From Aequorivita aurantiaca (lineage in GTDB: Bacteria > Bacteroidota > Bacteroidia > Flavobacteriales > Flavobacteriaceae), in NCBI RefSeq assembly GCF_030410135.1, contig NZ_JAUGQQ010000012.1, forward strand, positions 1-52,817: DNA of 52,817 bases. Reading direction: 5' to 3'. Position 1 is the first letter of the stretch. Each line of letters opens with the position of its first letter. A program made the position numbers and the translations under genes. Shown in pieces: positions 33,814-43,234 of this stretch. Below the pieces are notes generated by a model, which had not been told where the DNA came from, did no database searches, and saw nothing but the letters and a program-made list of their open reading frames with translations.

Positions 33814-34752
33814 TTGGAAGAGGATAAGGAAAAAAACTCGGGGACCTTAATAAGTGTTATAGTTACCACCTATAATCGAAGTGTTTATTTATACGAGGCT
33901 TTGGATAGTATAGCTAAGCAAACATATCGTAACATTGAGATTCTGCTAATTGATGATGGGTCAACCAAACAAATTGCTCTTGAAAATAAGGAAATATGTA
34001 AAAAATTTTCAGTTTGTAAATATTACTACAAAGAAAACAGCGGCCAACCCGATTCCCGTAATTTTGGTATAAAAAAAAGCAAAGGGGCCTATATAGGTTT
34101 TTGTGATGATGATGACCTTTGGGCTATTGACAAGCTTGAAAGGCAAATAGTAATTTTGAATACCCAAAATGAATTTGGCCTGGTAACGGGTTGCATAGAG
34201 TATATTAGTCATGCTGGAATGAAAACAGGTATTTTAAAATGCCACGCAGGACATAACCATGGGAATGTATTCCAAGATTTTTTGATTAAAAATAGAACTG
34301 CGTCCATAACGCCGCTTATAAGAAGAGAGGTGATTGACAAAGTGGGGCTTTTTAATCCTAACTTTACGATTGGAGAAGATTGGGATTATTGGCGTAAAGT
34401 AAGTTTTTATTTCAAGTTTTATGCAATAGATGATGTACTCGCTTTCGTGAGAACACACGAAAATACTATGTCCAGGACCAGATCTACAACACTTTTAGGA
34501 AGGTTTGTACTTTATAGAAAATTAAATCAGTCCTTGTTTGAATGGGGAAATGGAAGGTTTGCAAAAAATGATTGGGAGCTTGTTGAATATATTGAATGGT
34601 GCTATTATCGCAGGCTACTAAATAATAATATGCCAGGCTTTAAAAAAAAGTTTGTTTTTGTTCTTTTACTATTTACTAAAAATATTATTCCACCTTTATA
34701 CTTCATAAAACTCTTTTTAAAATATAATTCGAGATATAAACCTCAAGTGTGA
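33814..34752 (+). CDS. Glycosyltransferase family 2
   Basis: 312 residues. ISVIVTTYNRSVYLYEALDS, ILLIDDGSTKQ, SGQPDSRNFGIKKSKGAYIG and FCDDDDLWAIDKLERQ. The start is TTG at 33814 (MEEDKEKNSG); no ATG lies between it and the catalytic domain, so TTG is the best choice. Near the C-terminus two hydrophobic segments (FVFVLLLFTKNIIPPLYFIK) could attach it to the membrane. Confidence 0.92.
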   Translation: MEEDKEKNSGTLISVIVTTYNRSVYLYEALDSIAKQTYRNIEILLIDDGSTKQIALENKEICKKFSVCKYYYKENSGQPDSRNFGIKKSKGAYIGFCDDDDLWAIDKLERQIVILNTQNEFGLVTGCIEYISHAGMKTGILKCHAGHNHGNVFQDFLIKNRTASITPLIRREVIDKVGLFNPNFTIGEDWDYWRKVSFYFKFYAIDDVLAFVRTHENTMSRTRSTTLLGRFVLYRKLNQSLFEWGNGRFAKNDWELVEYIEWCYYRRLLNNNMPGFKKKFVFVLLLFTKNIIPPLYFIKLFLKYNSRYKPQV

Positions 34753-34782
34753 AAACGCAATTACTTTTATAAGCAGCCCCTT

Positions 34783-36009
34783 TTGAAACTAAACCTAAAA
34801 ATAAGATCCTTCCCCAATCCTACCGAAACCTTTATAGTCCATCATATTCTCGGATTGTTAAAACAGGGGGTAAAGATTAAAATATATACCAATGCTTATC
34901 ACGGAATGGCAACTTTTGTTCATACCGATGAAATAATAGATTCCCAAATTGATAAGTTGGTCCATAAAAATTTAAAGGTTAAAAAAGGAATGTCCAAGAT
35001 ATTTCAGGTCTTAGGGCTAGTAACCAAACCGAGGATTCTAAAATATGCCGTCAAGTATTATATAGTAAAACCCCAATGGAGTTTAAAACCGTTATATAAC
35101 TTATACAATTACAGGGATTTTGACATCTCCCTAATGTGCCATATACAATTCAATACTTCCATAAAACCATTGATTGACTTATGGGCCATAGGCTTTATAA
35201 ACCCAAAAAAAATATTGATTACCTTTCACGGTTACGATGCTTTTAGATTAAATGAAGAAGTATTCAAAAGTCGTTATTCTGAATTTTACAAAAGTTGTGT
35301 TTATGCAGTGACGGTCAATTCAAATTATGTGAAACAATATCTTGTTAAAGCAGGGTTGATGGAAGAAATGATCAAAATTATTCCAATGGGAATTGATGTT
35401 AGTATGTTCAATGATCTACAAGCAAAGCCCAAACAGGATACAATTATTAAATTGGTCTCCGTAGGAAGGTTAATCCAGTTAAAAGGCCATAAATACGGAA
35501 TGCAGGTTTTAAAAATATTATTGGATAGGGGCTATGAAGCAACCTATACTATAATAGGCAAGGGTTTGGATGCATATACAAATGAGCTGAAAAAGGAAGT
35601 AAAGCGTTTGGGCATTGGTGAATACATTTTTTTTATGGGTCAAAAATCCCAAAAGGATATAAAGGACATTTTATTCGAATCATCCATATTTCTAATGACC
35701 TCTACTTTTGATGATTTAACGGGAAGACAAGAAGCATTCGGGATTGCAGCCTTGGAGGCACAGGCCTGTGGATTGCCAGTAATAGCTTTTAAAAGCGGGG
35801 GAGTGCCAGAGGTTATTGTGGATGGGGAAACAGGGTTTTTGGTGGAAGATAGGAACGTTCTAGAAATGGCAAATAAAGTGGAGTTGCTTTATAATGATTC
35901 AACACTTTACCACGCTATGGGCATAAAAGCACGGGAACATGCATTGGTTAATTTTGATAATGATAAATTGATACGTCAGTTTATAAAACTTTATCATTTA
36001 AATGATTGA
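34783..36009 (+). CDS. Glycosyltransferase family 4
   Basis: 408 residues. IRSFPNPTETFIVHHILGL, ITFHGYDAFR, VSVGRLIQLKGHKYGMQVL and GRQEAFGIAALEAQACGLPV, GGVPEVIVDGETGFLV. The TTG at 34783 is the start, 30 bp after the previous gene. WcaL-like, as the gene at 28718. It ends the cluster before a 190-bp repeat-filled gap. Confidence 0.93.
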   Translation: MKLNLKIRSFPNPTETFIVHHILGLLKQGVKIKIYTNAYHGMATFVHTDEIIDSQIDKLVHKNLKVKKGMSKIFQVLGLVTKPRILKYAVKYYIVKPQWSLKPLYNLYNYRDFDISLMCHIQFNTSIKPLIDLWAIGFINPKKILITFHGYDAFRLNEEVFKSRYSEFYKSCVYAVTVNSNYVKQYLVKAGLMEEMIKIIPMGIDVSMFNDLQAKPKQDTIIKLVSVGRLIQLKGHKYGMQVLKILLDRGYEATYTIIGKGLDAYTNELKKEVKRLGIGEYIFFMGQKSQKDIKDILFESSIFLMTSTFDDLTGRQEAFGIAALEAQACGLPVIAFKSGGVPEVIVDGETGFLVEDRNVLEMANKVELLYNDSTLYHAMGIKAREHALVNFDNDKLIRQFIKLYHLND

Positions 36010-36024
36010 GCTTTATTGGGCAAA

Positions 36025-36130
36025 AAATTAAATTGACGAACGAACGAAAGAACGAAAGAACGAAATGCCGAAAGGATAAAAAGACTAAAGGACAAATGGA
36101 TAAATGGACAAATGGAAGTCGATACTAGTT
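36025..36130. repeat. GAACGAAA / GGACAAATGGATAAAT short tandem repeats
   Basis: Four imperfect copies of GAACGAAA(G) lead into ACAAATGGATAAATGGACAA-type repeats. They fill the gap between the GT4 gene and the GT32 gene. Confidence 0.85.
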
Positions 36131-36200
36131 TGTCCTACGTCCTACGTCTAAAATTCCTAAGTCAGTAGGACATCTACAAATTGAAATACAACATAAGAAC

Positions 36201-36986
36201 GTGATTCCGAAAATTATCCATTATTGCTGGTTTGGTAAAAAACCGAAACCCCCTTTGGTTGAAGAATGTATTGCATCTTGGCAAAAAATATTGCCCGATT
36301 ATGAAATACGTTGTTGGGAGGAAAGCAATGTTGCTATGGCGCATCCTTTCTTAAAAAAAGCATTTAAAGACAAACAATGGGCCTTTGTAGCCGATTTTGT
36401 AAGGCTCGAAAAACTGTCAGAATATGGAGGAGTCTATCTTGATACCGATATGTTGCTATTGAAATCATTGAACCCATTAATGGAGCAGGCCGCATTTATC
36501 GGTTTAGAATCGGAACGCTATATAAGTTGTGGAATAATAGGTGCGATACCGCAACATTCTTATATTTTATCGTGTTATTATTATTACAATAATTTGATTT
36601 TGGATGCGGGGTTTTCCTATAAATCTATTACTATCCCCAAAATATTTACCAAACTTTATTTGGAAAACTATCCCGAGGCCCAAAAACCATTGTTGCCCAA
36701 ACAACATCAAGATATGTTGGTATGTCCTGTGGATTGGTTTTATCCCTTTCCCAACAAAAATCTGCCTACAGAAGATTATAAAGACTATACAAAACCCGAT
36801 ACCTTTGCCGTCCACCTTTGGCACAAGAGCTGGAAAAAAACAAATGCCCTTCACCTAATGCGTCAGAGAAAGGTATTTCAATCATTTTATGCATTATCTA
36901 AGGAATTAATAAGACAAGAAAATCATATCGATAAAAAATATGTTCTGAAAATAGGAAGTGCTTTAAAACAATATTTCAATGGATAA
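36201..36986 (+). CDS. Glycosyltransferase family 32 (capsular sugar transferase)
   Basis: 261 residues. PKIIHYCWFGKKPKPPLVEE, the WAFVADFVRLEKLSEYGGVY segment and LDTDML with DxD at about 81-83 are signature features of GT32 (Gly_transf_sug). CGIIGAIPQHSYI and VHLWHKSWK close the family pattern. Start GTG at 36201. It overlaps the next GT4 gene by 8 bp and begins a tight seven-gene glycosyltransferase run to 42550. Confidence 0.93.
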   Translation: MIPKIIHYCWFGKKPKPPLVEECIASWQKILPDYEIRCWEESNVAMAHPFLKKAFKDKQWAFVADFVRLEKLSEYGGVYLDTDMLLLKSLNPLMEQAAFIGLESERYISCGIIGAIPQHSYILSCYYYYNNLILDAGFSYKSITIPKIFTKLYLENYPEAQKPLLPKQHQDMLVCPVDWFYPFPNKNLPTEDYKDYTKPDTFAVHLWHKSWKKTNALHLMRQRKVFQSFYALSKELIRQENHIDKKYVLKIGSALKQYFNG

Positions 36987-38193
36987 AATACTTATCGTAT
37001 ATGGTTCCCTAAACTCTGTTCCTTCCCCCGAAGGTGCCGCACCAGCAAAGGTAATCGTGGATACGGTAAAGCATTTGAACAAAGAAAAATTTCAAGTACT
37101 TTCAAGCTCCAACCATACCTTAGATCCAGCCACTTACGATAGCAGTATTTTTCATCATGTAAAACCTACTTTAATAGACAGATACTTTCTTTTGCTTTTA
37201 AAGATAAAATATAGATATTGGCAGAAGAAGGAGCGTTTTATCACTGCCCAGAATCAGCAATTGCTATATTTTATTGCTGCAAGCCGTTTTATTAAAAAAC
37301 GAGGTTATAAAAAGGTTATCGTTCATGTGAGTCCGGGATTAGTACAAATGGTAAAATTGATTAATCCCAATTGTAAGGTTGTCTTTTATCATCACGGTAC
37401 TTCTCTACACACTAAACTTAGCGAATCGCAATGGCAACGCTTGCTTAAGAATACAGTTGCCATTTTTGGCGTAAATCAAGCAGCCGGCGATTTGGCAAAT
37501 GCCCATTTTAAAGCAAAATTGCCATCCAAGCACTATTTTAAAATTGCCAATGGCGTTGATCTCATTGCCCATCCCAAAAATCATCAACTTTACAAGGAAA
37601 GTTTCAAAATTCTCTTTTCGGGTCGAATTTGTAAGGAAAAAGGAGTGTTGGAGCTGATTAAAGCTTATAAAATCTTAATAGATAAAAATTATGATGTTTC
37701 CTTGATAATAGCAGGCCATGTTGGAACTAAAAGGGGTTTGCAAGCCGGAGGTATGTATTTGGCTACATGTAAACAATATATTAGCGAGCATAATCTTGAG
37801 GTAAGTTTTACAGGTTTTCTATCTCAATCGGAACTGATTCAATTTTACGCAAACGTTAACATACTTGTTTTGCCTACAGATCCCAAATTATCGTTGGAAG
37901 GAATGCCATTATCAATACTGGAAGCAATGGCAATGGGAAAACCTGTCATTGCAACAAATGTTGGTGGTATTCCCGAAGTTATTCAGGATGAAGATAATGG
38001 ATTCTTAGTTTATGGAATAGAAAGTTATGCGAAAGAAATTGCTGAAAAAATAGAAAAATTATATTTAGATAAAGACCTTGAGAAAAGTATGGTCAAAAAT
38101 GCACTAAACATTTATAAAGAGAATTTTACCGCTAAAAAGATGAGTGAAACTTTTTTAGAAGCATTGCAGGAAATTGGATATGTCCAGAAATAA
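36979..38193 (+). CDS. Glycosyltransferase family 4
   Basis: 404 residues. FYHHGTSLHTKLSE in the N-terminal Rossmann half, FSGRICKEKGVLELIKAYKI, and EGMPLSILEAMAMGKPVIAT, NVGGIPEVIQDEDNGFLV in the donor-binding half. Overlaps both neighbours (8 bp before, 20 bp after), which implies translational coupling. Confidence 0.93.
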   Translation: MDKILIVYGSLNSVPSPEGAAPAKVIVDTVKHLNKEKFQVLSSSNHTLDPATYDSSIFHHVKPTLIDRYFLLLLKIKYRYWQKKERFITAQNQQLLYFIAASRFIKKRGYKKVIVHVSPGLVQMVKLINPNCKVVFYHHGTSLHTKLSESQWQRLLKNTVAIFGVNQAAGDLANAHFKAKLPSKHYFKIANGVDLIAHPKNHQLYKESFKILFSGRICKEKGVLELIKAYKILIDKNYDVSLIIAGHVGTKRGLQAGGMYLATCKQYISEHNLEVSFTGFLSQSELIQFYANVNILVLPTDPKLSLEGMPLSILEAMAMGKPVIATNVGGIPEVIQDEDNGFLVYGIESYAKEIAEKIEKLYLDKDLEKSMVKNALNIYKENFTAKKMSETFLEALQEIGYVQK

Positions 38194-39406
38194 GAAAGTA
38201 TTAATAGCATCCGGCTCCCGCCATACTATTCCTCCTGTGCACAGCAGTCCTGGAGTGCCTAGAATTATTTTTCAACTTACCGAACACGACACGGAGAATT
38301 TTCAGTTTGTAGTATTAAGCAAATATGACAAAGAATTGGATGCAATTATTTTCAATAAGCATAAATACCTCCATCCAAAATACAATTTACCAAGATTATT
38401 TTTTAAGCAATTTTTAAAAATAATGCCCTATCGCTGGCGAAAAAGGAAATATGGTTTTTCGCAAACGGATAGGATTATTTATTATACCTCATTGGTCAAC
38501 AAGGCCAAAAAGATTAACCCAGATATCGTGGTTACTTTTATGCATGTGGAGCTTTTTAAAATGATACAAAAAGCCCTTCCCGCCTCAAAACATATTTTCT
38601 TTTTTAGAAGTACGGATCTAAAAGGTAGGATTGGTCAAGATAACATAAACTTTATCCTGCAAAAGAGTTCTGGCTTTTTGGCAAATACTAAAGCGCCAAT
38701 CGATGAGTTGAAAAGAATTAATTCCAACTCTTCCTTCCCAATGGCAACAATATATAATGCAGTTCCCGAAATTAATCTTAGTATGGATGACCATCAAAAT
38801 ATACGAACTACCTTTAGAAAGAAATTTGGATTGGATTCTTCCACTTTTGTATTGGGGTATGCGGGTAGATTTAGTGAGGAAAAATCCTTATTGGAACTTT
38901 TTGGAGTATTGAAGGAGCTAAAAGAGGAAGGAGTAGTAGTACATCTTATCATCGCAGGGGATATTGCAAATGAAAAAACCCCAAATCGATCATATTATGC
39001 CGACCTGGTAAAGTTTAAGGAAACATACCTTTCAAAACAAGTGCATTTTGCAGGTTGGATTACCAACGCCGAACTCTACCAATTTTATTGTGCTTTGGAT
39101 GTGGGGGTACTTTTATCAAAATACAGGGAAGGAAATTCAATGTTTTTGATTGAGGCTATGAGTTTTGGGTTGCCAGTAATAGCCACGGCGGTTGGAGGCA
39201 ACAAGGAAATCATTACCTCTGGCTTGAATGGGATACTTGTTGACCCGGAAAAAATGGAAAAGGATTTAAAATTGAATATAATCTCACTTTTAAAAGATTC
39301 CTCTAAATATATCGCTATATCAAATAATGCGCGCGCCTATATTATCGAGAATCATTCAAATGAAAAAATGATAGCTTCCTTTCACAATTTTTTAAAGCAG
39401 ATTTAA
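38174..39406 (+). CDS. Glycosyltransferase family 4
   Basis: 410 residues. YAGRFSEEKSLLELFGVLKE and FLIEAMSFGLPVIATAVGG, LNGILVDPEKM are the GT4 marks. N-terminal half contains HIFFFRSTDLKGRIGQDN. Start ATG at 38174 lies inside the previous gene; MSRNKKVL at 38180 is an equally good ATG. Confidence 0.92.
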   Translation: MDMSRNKKVLIASGSRHTIPPVHSSPGVPRIIFQLTEHDTENFQFVVLSKYDKELDAIIFNKHKYLHPKYNLPRLFFKQFLKIMPYRWRKRKYGFSQTDRIIYYTSLVNKAKKINPDIVVTFMHVELFKMIQKALPASKHIFFFRSTDLKGRIGQDNINFILQKSSGFLANTKAPIDELKRINSNSSFPMATIYNAVPEINLSMDDHQNIRTTFRKKFGLDSSTFVLGYAGRFSEEKSLLELFGVLKELKEEGVVVHLIIAGDIANEKTPNRSYYADLVKFKETYLSKQVHFAGWITNAELYQFYCALDVGVLLSKYREGNSMFLIEAMSFGLPVIATAVGGNKEIITSGLNGILVDPEKMEKDLKLNIISLLKDSSKYIAISNNARAYIIENHSNEKMIASFHNFLKQI

Positions 39407-39413
39407 AACACTT

Positions 39414-40580
39414 ATGCGTATTATCATCTTCGACGGCAGTTTCAAAACCACCCCATTTATAAGGAGACTCATAGAGAGTCTTTCAATGAATAATGAAATT
39501 TATATTTTAGGGTTTAATGAAGAGATTGATAATAAATTTGAAAATGTAAAATATATTTCCCTTGGGAGTAATCAAAAAAAGTTGCGTTTCATTACAACCG
39601 CTCTAGCTTTTTCCTTTAGTAATAAGAGTTTTTCGCATTTTCTAAAAACGCTAAAATTATTATTTAAAAAGAGGCGTAAGGACATCCAACAACAAAATTT
39701 TGAAATGGCCGTCACCCAAATCGACCCAGATATTATCCATGTGCAATGGCCTTCACTAATGTCCTGGTGCGAACCATTTCTTTTGAACAAAAAGTATAAA
39801 ATCATTTTAAGCCAGCGTGGTTCACAAACTACTATCCTCCCATTTGTGGATATTGAAAATTTTGAATATTTAAAAAAATGGTATCCCAAAATATCAGGCT
39901 TTCATTCGGTTTCAAAAAGCATTTCAGAAAAAGGAAATATGATTTGGAATGATGTGTCAAAAATTGATAAGGTAATTTATACAGGACTGCCATTGGAACG
40001 ACTAGCTTTTTCCCAGGAATATTCAAAATCAAAACCCATCAAATTACTATCAGTGGGCAGGGCTCATTGGGTGAAAGGATATGATTACGCTTTAAGAAGT
40101 TGTAGGCTATTAAAAATGGCAGGGGTCAATTTTCATTATACAATTATTGGCGGGGCAGGGGATGAAGAACTGCAGTATCTTCGCAAGCAGCTTGGTCTGG
40201 AAGAATTGGTTAGTTTTAAGGACCGAATGCCACAGGATCAGGTTTTTGAATTGATGAAATCAGCATCACTGTTGTTGGTTACAAGTTTAGCCGAGGGTCT
40301 TCCAAATGTAGCTGTTGAGGCTATGGCAATTGGATTACCAGTAATAAGCACAGATTGTGGTGGTGGAGTGACGGAAATTATAGAGGAAAATTGTACAGGC
40401 TGGATAGTGCCGTCACGTAACGCCTTAGCAATGGCTCTTGTCATTGAAAGATTCGATTTAATTCCTTTAGAGGAAATTCAAAAGATACGGTTGGCAGCCC
40501 GAAGAAAAGTGGAGAGCCAACATTCCGAAATCCAAATGGTTGAGGGGATGGAGAAGCTATATAATGAATTAATCGTTTAA
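39414..40580 (+). CDS. Glycosyltransferase family 4
   Basis: 388 residues. HVQWPSLMSWCEPFLL, ILSQRGSQTTILPF, SVGRAHWVKGYDYALRSC and EGLPNVAVEAMAIGLPVIST, DCGGGVTEIIEENCTGWIV. 7 bp after the previous gene. Donor unknown. Confidence 0.93.
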   Translation: MRIIIFDGSFKTTPFIRRLIESLSMNNEIYILGFNEEIDNKFENVKYISLGSNQKKLRFITTALAFSFSNKSFSHFLKTLKLLFKKRRKDIQQQNFEMAVTQIDPDIIHVQWPSLMSWCEPFLLNKKYKIILSQRGSQTTILPFVDIENFEYLKKWYPKISGFHSVSKSISEKGNMIWNDVSKIDKVIYTGLPLERLAFSQEYSKSKPIKLLSVGRAHWVKGYDYALRSCRLLKMAGVNFHYTIIGGAGDEELQYLRKQLGLEELVSFKDRMPQDQVFELMKSASLLLVTSLAEGLPNVAVEAMAIGLPVISTDCGGGVTEIIEENCTGWIVPSRNALAMALVIERFDLIPLEEIQKIRLAARRKVESQHSEIQMVEGMEKLYNELIV

Positions 40581-40594
40581 ATATTTTAGTGCAA

Positions 40595-41368
40595 ATGATA
40601 TCAGTTTTAATAACGCATTATAATAGGATAGAGGAAGTTAAAAGTTGTTTGTATGCTTTTAAAAAATTAAATATTCAGAATATTGAATATGTTGTTAGTG
40701 ATGATGGGAGTTCTATTGAATATCAAAATGCATTAAAACAACTTGAAATTGATAAATTAGTATTTTCGCCAAGCAACAAAGGATTAACTTTTAACATAAA
40801 CCAAGGTATTAAAAATTGTTCAGGAAAATATATATTATATTGTCAGGAAGATTTTATTCCTAAAAACGAACTTAAAGATCGCCTCTCAGAAATATTGAAA
40901 ATATTAGATTCTGGTAAAGCTGATATGGTGCGTCTGAAAGCTAATTATAAATTTCCGAAACTTTTTAGATTAAGTGAACATATAAATTTGATTCCAAAGT
41001 TTTCTTGGAATAATTTCTATTTCAATGCTTATCAATATAGCGATCATCCATTTATCGTAAATAAATCATTTTTTGAGATTTTTGGCAATTATTTGGAAAA
41101 TACAAGTGGAGCATATGGGGAAAATGAATATGCTATTCGCATTATGAAATCCAAAGCGAAAATAGCTATTGTGGATCCTTATCTTTTTAAGGACAATAAT
41201 AATGCAGAATCGGTTATTGAAAAAACGGAGTTCCGAAAGAAAAGAACGGTTTTGAAAAAATTTAAACTCCATAAACTGCTTAGAGCTTTTAGACTTCATT
41301 TAGAATACTTATTTTATAATCCGAATAAGAGAGGTCTGTTAACCATTAAAAACAAGCGGAAAAACTAA
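40595..41368 (+). CDS. Glycosyltransferase family 2
   Basis: 257 residues from ATG 40595 (MISVLITHYNRIEEVKSCL); a GTG two codons upstream (40589) is the alternative. YVVSDDGSSIEYQ, SPSNKGLTFNINQGIKNCSG and YILYCQEDFIPKNE are the GT-A motifs, with QED in place of the usual DDD. AT-rich. Its stop codon abuts the ATG of the next gene with no gap. Confidence 0.9.
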   Translation: MISVLITHYNRIEEVKSCLYAFKKLNIQNIEYVVSDDGSSIEYQNALKQLEIDKLVFSPSNKGLTFNINQGIKNCSGKYILYCQEDFIPKNELKDRLSEILKILDSGKADMVRLKANYKFPKLFRLSEHINLIPKFSWNNFYFNAYQYSDHPFIVNKSFFEIFGNYLENTSGAYGENEYAIRIMKSKAKIAIVDPYLFKDNNNAESVIEKTEFRKKRTVLKKFKLHKLLRAFRLHLEYLFYNPNKRGLLTIKNKRKN

Positions 41369-42550
41369 ATGGTAATAGGTATCGTCCTTTCCCAAACCCC
41401 CGGCTATTCCGAAACCTTTTTTCATTCCAAGATAAAAGGTTTACAGAACAGTGGTGTGGAAGTGCGCCTTTTTAGCCAAGGGAAAAGTGATGGTTTTAAT
41501 TTGTGTTCGGTTACCTTAAGTCCCAAAGTAACTGCGAACTCATTCCAGCAACTAGCCTATTTTATAAAGGAATTTTTCTTGCTAATGCCCCATTTGCCGG
41601 TCTTGATTCGTTATATAAAATTGGAGCGTAGAGAGGGCACGAGTTTGCCTAAAATATTTAAAAAGATGTATCTAAACGCACATCTTTTAAAGGCGAAAGT
41701 GGATTGGCTCCACTTCGGATTTGCCACCCTCGCGCTCAGCAGCGAAACCGTAGCAAAGGCAATAGGTGCAAAAATGGCAGTTAGTTTTCGAGGGTTTGAT
41801 ATTAATGTTTATCCTATAAAACATCCACACTGCTATAAAACCCTTTGGAAACACGTTGATAAAGTCCACAGCATCTCCCAATATCTTTTAGACAAAGCAA
41901 TATCCAATGGGCTTTCAAAACACACTCCGTCAGCTATAATCACTCCAGCGGTGCAATTGGATACATTGCCAACAAACAACTTCGCTATAAGTTCAGATAA
42001 AATAAGCATTGTTACTATCGCCAGAATCACGTGGATTAAAGGATTGGATGTGGCAATAGCTGCAATGGCAATCTTAAAGGCTAAAGGATTAAAATTCACC
42101 TATTACATTATCGGTGATGGTGACAAAAATTCCTTCGAACGCTATAAATTTATGGTCTATGAGTTGGGATTAATGGAAGAAATCGTATTCTGCGGAAAAT
42201 TGACCCATCAAGAAACGCTGCAACATTTGTCATCGGCCAATATCTATGTGCAATCAAGCCTGAACGAAGGTTTTTGTAATGCGGTTTTGGAAGCACAAGC
42301 TATAGGCGTATTAACTATCGCATCAAATGTGGGCGGACTTTCAGAAAACGTTGTGGACGGAAAAACGGGATGGCTATTCGAAAATTTTTCATCAGAATCC
42401 CTCGCGCAGCGAATACAAATGGTCGTATCTCTAAGTGATGCTCAGAAAAATACCATATCACAAAATGCCCGAAAAAGAGTAAAGGAAGAATTCAACATAG
42501 AAAAACAACAAAAAGAGTGGTTAGAGTTCTACGCCACCCCAATCTCCTAA
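41369..42550 (+). CDS. Glycosyltransferase family 4
   Basis: 393 residues. LSQTPGYSETFFHSKIKGLQ, VSFRGFDINVYP, TIARITWIKGLDVAIAAMAI and EGFCNAVLEAQAIGVLTIAS, NVGGLSENVVDGKTGWLF. WcaL-like N-terminus. Last gene of the 36201-42550 run; a repeat tract starts at once after its stop. Confidence 0.93.
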   Translation: MVIGIVLSQTPGYSETFFHSKIKGLQNSGVEVRLFSQGKSDGFNLCSVTLSPKVTANSFQQLAYFIKEFFLLMPHLPVLIRYIKLERREGTSLPKIFKKMYLNAHLLKAKVDWLHFGFATLALSSETVAKAIGAKMAVSFRGFDINVYPIKHPHCYKTLWKHVDKVHSISQYLLDKAISNGLSKHTPSAIITPAVQLDTLPTNNFAISSDKISIVTIARITWIKGLDVAIAAMAILKAKGLKFTYYIIGDGDKNSFERYKFMVYELGLMEEIVFCGKLTHQETLQHLSSANIYVQSSLNEGFCNAVLEAQAIGVLTIASNVGGLSENVVDGKTGWLFENFSSESLAQRIQMVVSLSDAQKNTISQNARKRVKEEFNIEKQQKEWLEFYATPIS

Positions 42551-42574
42551 AAACCCACCCCCAAAACCCATAAC

Positions 42575-42900
42575 CCTCTGTCAGTTCGAGTGTTTTTCAA
42601 AGCAGCGCAGCAGCTTTGAAAAATGTATCGAGAACCTACCAGCGACGCATCTACCCCCTCTGTCAGTTCGATTGTTTTTTGTGTAGCGAAGCGTAACAAA
42701 AAATGTATCGAGAACCTTCCACCAATGCATTGCCCCCTCTGTAAGTTCGAGTGTTTTTTGTGTAGCGAAGCGTAACAAAAAATGTATCGAGAACCTACCG
42801 CCGACGCATCTTCCCTGTCAGTATGATTATTTTTTACACAGCGCAGCCAAACAAAAAATGCCTGAACTGAACTTGTCGAAGTATATCGAGAACGAATTTC
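42575..42900. repeat. CTGTCAGTTCGAGTG ... TATCGAGAACC hairpin repeats, left of GIY-YIG gene
   Basis: Three good units and one decayed unit of about 58 bp (near 42580, 42659, 42737, 42813). Each starts TGTCAGTTCGAGTGTTTTT, contains an internal stem (TTTTTCAAAG...CTTTGAAAAA, or TTTTTTGTG...AACAAAAAA) and ends ATGTATCGAGAACC. The stem sequence varies between units in a compensated way. Minus-strand ORFs here are translated repeat. Confidence 0.9.
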
Positions 42901-42937
42901 AAAGCAAAAATCTCCATTTTTTCCGTAATTTAATATT

Positions 42938-43234
42938 GTGAAGACCTATTTTGTATACATACTATCCTGTTCAGATGGTTCCTACTATACTGGAGTTACT
43001 TCCAATTTAACACAGCGATTGGAAGACCACAAACATAGAAAGCATTTGAACAGTTATACGGCCAGACGTTTACCGGTTGAACTTGTATATTACTGTACGT
43101 TTTCAGAAGTAATAATGGCCATTGCCACGGAAAAGCAAATAAAAAAATGGTCTCGCGCGAAAAAGCAAGCATTAATTAATGAGGAATTTGATTTATTACC
43201 GAATCTTGCTAAAAAGAAGTTTTTGAAAAAATAA
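42938..43234 (+). CDS. GIY-YIG nuclease-family protein embedded in repeats
   Basis: 98 residues, full family length. YFVYILSCSDGSYYTGVTSN carries the two Tyr motifs (VYI and YTG in place of GIY and YIG), TQRLEDHKHRKHLNSYTARR has the catalytic Arg, and AIATEKQIKKWSRAKKQALI the catalytic Glu and following helix. Start GTG at 42938. Such small proteins (URI/UPF0213 type) are common and mostly of unknown role. The gene sits between a GT4 and an exostosin-like gene and is flanked by hairpin repeats in opposite orientations. Confidence 0.93.
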   Translation: MKTYFVYILSCSDGSYYTGVTSNLTQRLEDHKHRKHLNSYTARRLPVELVYYCTFSEVIMAIATEKQIKKWSRAKKQALINEEFDLLPNLAKKKFLKK

